A stretch of 5,054 nt of DNA, from assembly GCA_913061335.1 (NCBI GenBank), contig CAJXTP010000220.1, positions 1-5,054 on the forward strand, given 5' to 3'. The DNA is from an uncultured Loktanella sp. (lineage in GTDB: Bacteria > Pseudomonadota > Alphaproteobacteria > Rhodobacterales > Rhodobacteraceae). The position numbers and the translations under genes were made by a program. How positions within the stretch are numbered: position 1 is the stretch's first letter; each line of letters opens with the position of its first letter. Below, piece by piece: positions 1 to 5,054 of this stretch. The notes below the pieces were generated by a model that searched no databases, had not been told where the DNA came from, and saw only the letters and a list, made by a program, of their open reading frames with translations.

Positions 1-16
1 TGTGTATAAGAGACAG
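1..16. other. Nextera/Tn5 mosaic-end adapter remnant (sequencing artefact)
   Basis: The first 16 bases, TGTGTATAAGAGACAG, are identical to the inner 16 bases of the 19-base Tn5 mosaic end used in Illumina Nextera libraries. The same element in the opposite orientation sits at the right end of the window, as expected for adapters flanking an insert. This is library DNA left by incomplete trimming, not part of the genome and not a natural transposon end. The reading frame of the MATE gene runs through it, so any residues called here are false. Confidence 0.97.
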
Positions 17-1300
17 GACCAGCCCCAACCAGATGCCAACGCCGCCCATGCCAAGCGTGAACGCCAGCAAATAGCTGACCGGCAGACCCACAACCCAATA
101 GCTGATTGTTGCAATCACCATCGGCACCGCCGTGTCTTGCACGCCACGCAAAAGGCCAAGTGCCAGAACTTGCACCGCATCCACGACTTGAAACAGCCCC
201 GCCATCGCCAAAAGCGAGATACCGATGCGCAGCAGCGTCGCTTTTTCAGGTTCGCTTGGGTCAATGAACAGCGCAATAAGCGGTTCGGGGATCAGCAAGA
301 ACACAGCCATCGTCGCAAAGGCAAACACCGTCGACATGCCAATGGCCATTTTTGCCCCACGTCGCAGGTTCGCTTCGTCGCCGCGCCCCAGTGCGCGCCC
401 CGCACGTATGGTGGCGGCTTGCGAAAACCCGAGGTGGACCATGAATGTCAGGCTTGCCAGTTGAATGGCAATCCCGTGGGCTGCCAATTCAATCGGGCCG
501 ATCCAGCCCATCATAATCGCGCTTGCGGTGAACAGCCCACCTTCGGCCAATGACGTCAGCCCGATGGGCCAGCCAAGCTGAAAGACGCGGCGCAAAATCT
601 CGCCGTCGGGTTTCCAGACGTTTTGCAGCAGCTTGTACTGCGGCAGTTTGCGCAGACCGTATAGGACAAGGATCACCACTGTGGCGAATGTTACAAAAAG
701 CGATGCGATTGCGGCGCCTTGGATGCCCATTTCAGGCGCCCCAAAGTTCCCGAAAATCAGCGCATAGTTGACGACCACATTCATCAACGCGGTCCCAAGG
801 GTCGCCCAGAGAATAATTGCCGTATATTCCAACGCTGCCAGATAGGATTTCAGCGTCATCGCCATGAGTGCGGGCACCATTTGCCAAGCGGCAATGACCA
901 GATAATCATGTGCCATGGCCGCGACCACCGCGTCTTGACCGATGGCCAGCAGGATCTGTTCGGACCACATGAACGGCAGCGTAAATATCAGCCCGTAGGC
1001 TATCGACAGCCATAGGCCCATGCGCGTGACGCGGCGGACTTGAACCTCGTCGTCAGCCTCGGCTGCGGCGGCTACCATGGGGGTCACCGCAAAGGCAAAT
1101 CCGGCGCCGACAATGAAGGTCACGAAATACATCGTTGACCCAAGTGTCACCGCAGCCAGCGCCGTCACATCATACCATCCAAGCATGATCGTATCTGTCA
1201 TATGGATCAAAAATTGCGCCACTTGTGATGCGATCAACGGGCCGCCGAGCATCCAAATGGCGCGTCGGTGTTCAGAATAGGTTTGTGCGGTGTGTTCCAT
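17..1300 (-). CDS. MATE family efflux transporter, NorM-like, 3' end missing
   Basis: Inner-membrane multidrug and toxic compound extrusion antiporter, expected to export cationic drugs or metabolites in exchange for Na+ or H+. Reading the minus strand from the ATG at 1300 gives 428 uninterrupted codons before the adapter. MATE proteins are usually about 450-470 residues, so roughly the last 20-40, around the final transmembrane helix, are missing. The protein is hydrophobic throughout and has the two-lobe MATE pattern. The first helix carries DTIMLG (residues 36-41). The second lobe begins with a GWPIGLTSLAEGG-type segment (Glu253), and a later helix has VVDAVQV (Asp374) followed by LRGVQDT. 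Asp36, Glu253 and Asp374 appear to match the cation-site acids described for Vibrio cholerae NorM (Asp36, Glu255, Asp371). No good Shine-Dalgarno sequence lies directly upstream. The first upstream in-frame codon of note is a stop, with no ATG, GTG or TTG between, so the ATG at 1300 is the only sensible start. Transport substrate cannot be read from sequence. Confidence 0.94.
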
Positions 1301-1354
1301 AGTTCTAGGCTTAGGGCCGATCCTCTTCCCCGTCTAGCCATGCGAAAGAATCCC
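1301..1354. promoter_or_regulatory. 54-base divergent intergenic region between MATE and DUF2461 genes
   Basis: This gap separates two start codons that face away from each other, so the promoter of each gene must lie here or reach into the 5' coding part of the other. I looked for -35/-10 pairs on both strands and found only weak matches (for example TTGTGC, 17 bases, TAGGCT on the plus strand, starting inside the MATE gene), which I do not call as promoters. There is no convincing operator-like dyad. If the DUF2461 gene starts at the earlier ATG (1340), the gap is only 39 bases. Confidence 0.4.
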
Positions 1355-1984
1355 ATGTCCGAAAATCTGATCCAAGCCGCCCAAGCGTTCTATAAAGACC
1401 TTGCGGCCAACAATGCCAAAGTATGGTGGGACGCGCATCGCGGGACCTATGACGGCGTGCTCAAACCTGCGGCTTTGGCTTTGATGGATGATCTGGCGCC
1501 TGCCATCTCGGACCTTGTCGATGCGCCTGTAAAGCCCAAGTTGTTTCGACCACATCGGGACGTGCGGTTTTCCAAGGATAAAACGCACATGCATATGATG
1601 TGGACGCTGGACGGTGGCGGGCGGCAGAACCCTGTGTTGTTCTTTGGGATTGGAACGGACTATGTGACCGTTGGGTCCGGCATGATGGGGTTTGACAAGC
1701 CGGTGTTGGAGGATTGGCGCAAGTTTGTGGATCTTGATGCGAAACGGATTATCGGGATCGTGGACGGCATTGCGGCTGACGGATTTAAGCTGCGCGAACC
1801 GGCGCTCAAGCGGGTGCCAAGTGCGTATCCGGCGGATCATCCGGCTGCGCATTTGCTCCGGATGAAAAGCTGCGTCGCGTCCAAGGACATTGGACAGCCC
1901 GCCGATCTACGTGGTGCGATATTGCAGGCCTGCGAACAGGTTGCCCCGCTCACCGCTCTGCTGGTCCAGATATCTGAAGCGTAG
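1355..1984 (+). CDS. DUF2461 (TIGR02453) family protein of unknown function
   Basis: A 209-residue protein matching the DUF2461/TIGR02453 family by its pattern. It has an N-terminal phenylalanine-led helix followed by LAANN (16-20) and a WW-D-HR segment (24-29), then the strongly conserved RDVRFSKDK block (68-76), then PVLFFGI and a GSGM segment in the middle. No signal peptide or membrane segment is seen, so it is probably cytoplasmic. The family has no established biochemical role that I know of, and I do not assign one. The start is uncertain. The frame is open back to a GTG at 1268 (238 residues), with ATGs at 1340 and 1355. I chose 1355 because the GTG lies inside the divergent MATE gene, because MSENL fits a natural N-terminus and family length, and because a weak purine-rich AAAGAA lies just upstream. 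The gene converges on the epimerase-like gene, with a hairpin between them. Confidence 0.88.
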   Translation: MSENLIQAAQAFYKDLAANNAKVWWDAHRGTYDGVLKPAALALMDDLAPAISDLVDAPVKPKLFRPHRDVRFSKDKTHMHMMWTLDGGGRQNPVLFFGIGTDYVTVGSGMMGFDKPVLEDWRKFVDLDAKRIIGIVDGIAADGFKLREPALKRVPSAYPADHPAAHLLRMKSCVASKDIGQPADLRGAILQACEQVAPLTALLVQISEA

Positions 1985-2002
1985 GATGGGTTTTAACCCA
2001 TC
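1985..2002. terminator. Candidate bidirectional terminator hairpin between convergent genes
   Basis: GATGGGTTTTAACCCATC is a perfect inverted repeat: 7-bp arms GATGGGT/ACCCATC with a TTTA loop (8-bp arms if the loop is taken as two bases). It begins on the base right after the plus-strand DUF2461 stop codon and its right arm includes two of the three bases of the minus-strand epimerase stop. A symmetric hairpin in a convergent gap can act on both transcripts. Against a strong intrinsic terminator, the stem is short and is not followed by a clear U-tract on either strand. Confidence 0.5.
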
Positions 2003-2888
2003 ATCCTTTAAGGGCGTCGCGCCAACTATGTTGGGGGGCAAACCCGAGCATCTGTTTGGCTTTGGTGCAGTCGTAAAATGTCTCAAATTCGCCCATTTCG
2101 CGGCGCAGCGGTACATTGGGATAGAACCGCTCACGGACCTCTGCGCTTGGAATGCCAACAGAGCAATCGTCGTTGGCCACGTTGAATACCTCATAGCCCA
2201 AGCCATCAACGGCCAAACACCGCGCGACCATCTGACCCAAATCGCGCGCATCAATATAGGCAAATATGTTGCGCCGTCTTAGCGCTGGATCATCCATAAA
2301 CGCTGGGAAATTCTCTGCGTATTCATGCGGTTCGATCACGTTGTTCAACCGCAGACCGTAAATGTCGATCCCTGTGCGCGCCTGAAACGACTGCGCAGTG
2401 GCCTCATTACAAACCTTTGACATAGCATAGCTGTCGTGCGGGACCGTCGGGTGGGCTTCATCCACGGGCACATAGTCTGGCAGCACCTCGCCATCAGCAA
2501 AGCACACCCCATATGTTGTCTCGGAACTGGCAAAAATCACCTTGGGGATACCGAGCTTCACGGCCGCCTCAATCACATTATAAGTCGACAGGGTGTTGGT
2601 CCGAAAACATTCACCATCGGTTCCGATCATCACGCGCGGCGTGGCTGCAAAGTGCACAACCGCATCGTATTTTGGCACGCCAGTGCCTGCGTCCAATTCG
2701 TGGAAATCAACGAACTGCGACATCGCCCCCATAACCTGACCAGCGTCAGTCAAATCCAACAACAGCTCTGGCCCTGCTTCACCCGATGGCACTTGATCGG
2801 CGTTAACGACGTAATGGCCAAGGGCGCGTAAATGCGCCACGCTGTATTTGCCTGCCTTGCCGCTGCCGCCTGTGAAAAAGATGCGCAT
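2001..2888 (-). CDS. NAD(P)-dependent extended SDR (epimerase/dehydratase family)
   Basis: A 295-residue Rossmann-fold enzyme of the extended short-chain dehydrogenase/reductase type, predicted cytoplasmic. The N-terminus MRIFFTGGSGKAGKY has the dinucleotide-binding TGGxGxxG glycine motif (residues 6-13), and Asp31 at the end of the second strand suggests NAD preference. Active-site elements are present: VIFASSE with Ser121/Ser122, and YAMSK with Tyr154 and Lys158. The FNVAND segment (235-240) and the LGFAPQHSWRDAL ending are typical of sugar-nucleotide epimerase/dehydratase relatives. Substrate is not readable; no sugar-pathway neighbours help. The frame is open to an ATG at 3044, but that would overlap parE. 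The ATG at 2888 is preferred because GAGGGG lies six bases before it and the Rossmann motif starts at once; the ATG at 2915 is a weaker alternative. It is transcribed divergently from parE and converges on the DUF2461 gene. Confidence 0.92.
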   Translation of the reverse strand: MRIFFTGGSGKAGKYSVAHLRALGHYVVNADQVPSGEAGPELLLDLTDAGQVMGAMSQFVDFHELDAGTGVPKYDAVVHFAATPRVMIGTDGECFRTNTLSTYNVIEAAVKLGIPKVIFASSETTYGVCFADGEVLPDYVPVDEAHPTVPHDSYAMSKVCNEATAQSFQARTGIDIYGLRLNNVIEPHEYAENFPAFMDDPALRRRNIFAYIDARDLGQMVARCLAVDGLGYEVFNVANDDCSVGIPSAEVRERFYPNVPLRREMGEFETFYDCTKAKQMLGFAPQHSWRDALKG

Positions 2889-3016
2889 GTTTTGCCCCTC
2901 GCTGTTCGATTTCATCCTGACGCAGAGTTTGCGTGCCCACAATGGGTGATGCCTCTTTCCCCGCGCTGGCCTGCCTGTCATACTGAGCGAAACATCAAGA
3001 AAATGAGCAGCACGAT
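2889..3016. promoter_or_regulatory. 128-base divergent promoter region, epimerase-like gene / parE
   Basis: This gap must hold the promoters for two genes reading outward. On the minus strand GAGGGG at about 2895-2900 is the Shine-Dalgarno sequence of the epimerase-like gene. For parE, CATACT at 2979-2984 resembles a -10 box (4 of 6 to TATAAT), but the matching -35 position (TTTCCC) is poor, so this is only a suggestion. Two small adjacent dyads occur: ACGCA-gagtt-TGCGT at 2920-2934 and CCCA-caa-TGGG at 2936-2946. Both are short enough to be chance. Confidence 0.4.
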
Positions 3017-4975
3017 ATGGCGAACGATCTTTTGTCCACCACAAGCCCCGACGACTACAACGCCTCTTCGATTGAGGTGTTGGAGGATATGGAGCACGTC
3101 CGCCTGCGCCCCGGTATGTATATCGGCGGCAAGGACGAACGTGCGCTGCACCATATGGTGGCCGAAATCATCGACAACTCGATGGACGAAGCGGTCGCAG
3201 GGCACGCCACGTGGATTGAAGTGGAACTGCACGCCAACGGCCATTGCACAGTGCGCGATAACGGGCGCGGAATTCCGACCGATCCGCACCCAAAGCAGCC
3301 GACGAAATCCGCGCTCGAGATTATTTTCTGCACCCTAAATGCGGGCGGTAAGTTTTCCGGTGATAGCTATCAGACATCCGGTGGTTTGCACGGTGTTGGC
3401 TCGTCCGTAGTGAACGCGCTGTCTGATCACTTGCGGGTCGAAGTTGCGCGCAACAAAGAACTGTTCATGATGGAGTTTTCCAGAGGTGTGCCACAGGCAC
3501 CTTTGGCCAAAATCGGTGCCGCCCCCAACAGGCGCGGTACGGCGGTGACATTCCACCCTGACCCAGACATCTTTGGCAAGCTGACGTTGAAACCTGCGAC
3601 GCTGTTCAAAATGGCGCGATCCAAGGCCTATCTGTTTTCCGGCGTTGAAATCCGCTGGAAAACCGAGATTGACGACAAAGAAACGCCGCTGTCCGCGACC
3701 TTCAAATTCCCCGGTGGCTTGGCCGATTACCTGAAAATCACCTTGGGCGATGCAACCGTGTATTCCGATACGCCATTCGCAGGCACCGTGTCATTTGTCG
3801 ACAAGTTCCAAGTCCCCGGTAAAGTCGAATGGGCGATCAACTGGACCCCTGCCCGCGACGGGTTCATTCAGTCGTATTGCAACACCGTCCCAACCCCAGA
3901 GGGCGGCACACACGAGACCGGATTTTGGTCCGCGATCCTGAAAGGCGTCAAGGCCTACGGCGAGCGTGTGAACAACAAAAAGGCCGCACAGATTACGCGC
4001 GACGATTTGACTGCTGGCGGCTGTGCGTTGGTGTCATGCTTTATCCGTGAGCCGGAATTTGTCGGCCAGACTAAGGACCGCTTGGCCACGACGGACGCCC
4101 AACGCATGGTTGATATGGCGGTGCGCGATCACTTTGACAACTGGTTGGCGGCGGATACCAAAGCGGCGGGCGCGATCCTTGATTTTCTTGTGCTGCGCGT
4201 TGAGGAACGCCTGCGCCGCAAGATGGAAAAGGAAACTGCCCGTAAAACCGCGACTAAGAAACTGCGCTTGCCCGGTAAACTGACCGATTGTTCGAGCAAA
4301 AACCGCGCAGGCACTGAACTGTTTATCGTGGAGGGCGACAGTGCTGGTGGGTCTGGTAAGGGCGCGCGTAACCGTGTGAACCAAGCCTTATTGCCGCTTA
4401 AGGGTAAGATTTTGAACGTGCTGGGGGCTGCATCCAACAAGATCCACACCAACGCCGAGATTAATGACCTTTGCGAGGCATTGGGCGTTGGCATGGGCAC
4501 CAAGTTTAATGTTGATGATCTGCGCTATGACAAGATCATCATCATGACCGACGCTGATGTCGACGGGGCGCATATCGCGGCGCTGCTGATGACGTTCTTT
4601 TTCACGCAGATGCGGCCGCTGATCGACCAAGGTCATTTGTATCTGGCCTGCCCGCCGCTGTACCGCCTGACCCAAGGGGCGCACCGGATTTACGTGCAAG
4701 ACGACGTTGAAAAAGAAGCTGCGATGAAAAAGGGCCTTGGCGGTAAGGGCAAAATCGACGTGCAGCGGTTTAAGGGTTTGGGCGAGATGGACGCAAAAGA
4801 CCTGAAGCTGACGACAATGGACCCAACCACCCGCAAACTGATCCGCGTCACAATCCACGATGATGAGCCGGGGGATACGGCGGATTTGGTCGAGCGTTTG
4901 ATGGGGAAGAAGCCGGAACTGCGCTATCAGTATATTCAAGAGAACGCGCAGTTTGTTGAGGAGTTGGATGTTTAG
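3017..4975 (+). CDS. parE: DNA topoisomerase IV subunit B (ParE), complete
   Basis: ATPase subunit of topoisomerase IV, which with ParC decatenates replicated chromosomes and relaxes supercoils in the cytoplasm. The 652 residues show the full GyrB/ParE order. The GHKL ATPase domain has EIIDNSMDEA (Glu50 as likely catalytic base, Asn54 for Mg2+), DNGRGIP (81-87) and GGLHGVG (122-128). The transducer domain carries the QTK motif with Lys353. The toprim domain has VEGDSAGG (438-445, Glu439), PLKGKILNV (460-468) and TDADVDG (511-517, metal-binding Asp512, Asp514, Asp516), followed by QRFKGLGEMD. It ends in ENAQFVEELDV. ParE is chosen over GyrB because of the characteristic MANDLLS start and the DGAHIAALLMTFFFTQM wording, and because the large toprim insert of enterobacterial GyrB is absent. 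Length fits alphaproteobacterial ParE, and no key residue is missing. The Shine-Dalgarno is weak (GAG about 10 bases upstream), yet the start is supported by the conserved N-terminus. The out-of-frame ATG at 3003 is not used here. Confidence 0.97.
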   Translation: MANDLLSTTSPDDYNASSIEVLEDMEHVRLRPGMYIGGKDERALHHMVAEIIDNSMDEAVAGHATWIEVELHANGHCTVRDNGRGIPTDPHPKQPTKSALEIIFCTLNAGGKFSGDSYQTSGGLHGVGSSVVNALSDHLRVEVARNKELFMMEFSRGVPQAPLAKIGAAPNRRGTAVTFHPDPDIFGKLTLKPATLFKMARSKAYLFSGVEIRWKTEIDDKETPLSATFKFPGGLADYLKITLGDATVYSDTPFAGTVSFVDKFQVPGKVEWAINWTPARDGFIQSYCNTVPTPEGGTHETGFWSAILKGVKAYGERVNNKKAAQITRDDLTAGGCALVSCFIREPEFVGQTKDRLATTDAQRMVDMAVRDHFDNWLAADTKAAGAILDFLVLRVEERLRRKMEKETARKTATKKLRLPGKLTDCSSKNRAGTELFIVEGDSAGGSGKGARNRVNQALLPLKGKILNVLGAASNKIHTNAEINDLCEALGVGMGTKFNVDDLRYDKIIIMTDADVDGAHIAALLMTFFFTQMRPLIDQGHLYLACPPLYRLTQGAHRIYVQDDVEKEAAMKKGLGGKGKIDVQRFKGLGEMDAKDLKLTTMDPTTRKLIRVTIHDDEPGDTADLVERLMGKKPELRYQYIQENAQFVEELDV

Positions 4976-5003
4976 ATAACATTCATTTTATTCGGAGCCA
5001 TTT
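4976..5003 (+). promoter_or_regulatory. AT-rich spacer after parE with a Shine-Dalgarno sequence
   Basis: This 28-base spacer is markedly richer in A and T than its surroundings. It contains GGAG at 4994-4997, six bases before an ATG at 5004, which is near-ideal spacing for a ribosome binding site. No terminator hairpin is seen, so transcription from parE may continue into the next gene. Confidence 0.5.
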
Positions 5004-5008
5004 ATGCC
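5004..5008 (+). CDS. Probable start of the next gene, truncated after five bases
   Basis: An ATG followed by CC stands six bases after a GGAG ribosome binding site. The sequencing adapter begins at 5009, so only the start codon and two more bases are native. Nothing can be said about the product. It lies on the same strand as parE, 28 bases after its stop codon, which would fit co-transcription. The call rests only on the ribosome binding site and spacing. Confidence 0.4.
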
Positions 5009-5054
5009 CTGTCTCTTATACACATCTCCGAGCCCACGAGACCTCTCTACATCT
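5009..5054. other. Nextera i7-side adapter with index (sequencing artefact)
   Basis: CTGTCTCTTATACACATCT (5009-5027) is the complete 19-base Tn5 mosaic end. It is followed by CCGAGCCCACGAGAC (5028-5042), the Nextera read-2 side adapter, then CTCTCTAC (5043-5050) in the i7 index position, and ATCT (5051-5054), the first bases of the P7 flow-cell sequence. The index matches what I recall as Nextera N707. This is read-through library sequence in the assembly and has no biological meaning for the organism. Confidence 0.99.

Noticed and set aside
2..1280. Several plus-strand open frames across the first 1.3 kb
   Set aside because: They are shadows of the MATE gene. Their translations are rich in His, Arg, Gln and Cys with no recognisable domain, while the minus-strand frame gives a continuous, well-formed transporter.
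1334..1852. Minus-strand open frame of 172 codons
   Set aside because: It lies wholly opposite the DUF2461 gene, which has recognised family motifs; the antisense translation resembles nothing.
2889..3044. N-terminal extension of the epimerase-like gene to the ATG at 3044
   Set aside because: It would overlap the parE start, adds 52 basic, low-quality residues before the Rossmann motif, and ignores the good GAGGGG ribosome site before the ATG at 2888.
2832..3338. Plus-strand open frame of 168 codons spanning the epimerase/parE gap
   Set aside because: It is out of frame with parE, overlaps it for over 300 bases, and its translation is Cys-, Arg- and Trp-rich without family features.
4388..4939. 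Minus-strand open frame of 183 codons opposite the toprim part of parE
   Set aside because: It is antisense to a fully conserved catalytic domain, and its translation has no recognisable motif.
3017..4975. Assignment of the topoisomerase gene as gyrB
   Set aside because: The overall motifs are shared, but the N-terminus, the DGAHIAALLMTFFFTQM segment and the lack of a large toprim insert fit ParE better. A tree with both paralogues would settle it.
1..5054. Inverted mosaic ends flanking the window, looking like a Tn5-type transposon
   Set aside because: The right copy continues directly into Illumina read-2 adapter and index bases, and the interior holds no transposase, so this is library preparation DNA rather than a mobile element.

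Overview
The window looks like an ordinary stretch of an alphaproteobacterial chromosome, most likely from the Rhodobacterales (Roseobacter-like). I base this on the moderately high GC, on codon use, and above all on the ParE sequence, which has the N-terminus, the 652-residue length and the toprim wording I associate with that group. The taxonomic call is from recognition of family style, not from a search. I see no novel biological system here: no phage, CRISPR, insertion sequence or RNA gene.

The most important point for a reader is that both ends are not native DNA. Bases 1-16 are the inner part of the Nextera (Tn5 mosaic end) adapter. Bases 5009-5054 are the mosaic end, the Illumina read-2 side adapter, an 8-base i7 index and the first bases of the flow-cell adapter. 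Only 17-5008 (4992 bases) is genomic, so the contig is untrimmed.

Layout from left to right. (1) 17-1300, minus: a MATE-family (NorM-like) multidrug/cation antiporter, lacking its C-terminal end because the contig stops. (2) 1355-1984, plus: a DUF2461/TIGR02453 family protein, divergent from the MATE gene across 54 bases. (3) A compact perfect hairpin at 1985-2002 lies between two convergent genes and touches both stop codons. (4) 2001-2888, minus: an extended short-chain dehydrogenase/reductase (NAD-dependent epimerase/dehydratase). (5) 2889-3016: a 128-base divergent intergenic region. (6) 3017-4975, plus: parE, the ATPase/toprim subunit of DNA topoisomerase IV, complete. (7) 4976-5008: a short AT-rich spacer ending in a Shine-Dalgarno sequence and an ATG, which is probably the start of the next gene, cut off by the adapter.

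The genes do not form one pathway. They alternate in orientation (minus, plus, minus, plus), so each is probably its own transcription unit, except that parE may be co-transcribed with the truncated downstream gene. Function is secure for parE and MATE, family-level only for the epimerase-like gene, and unknown for the DUF2461 gene.
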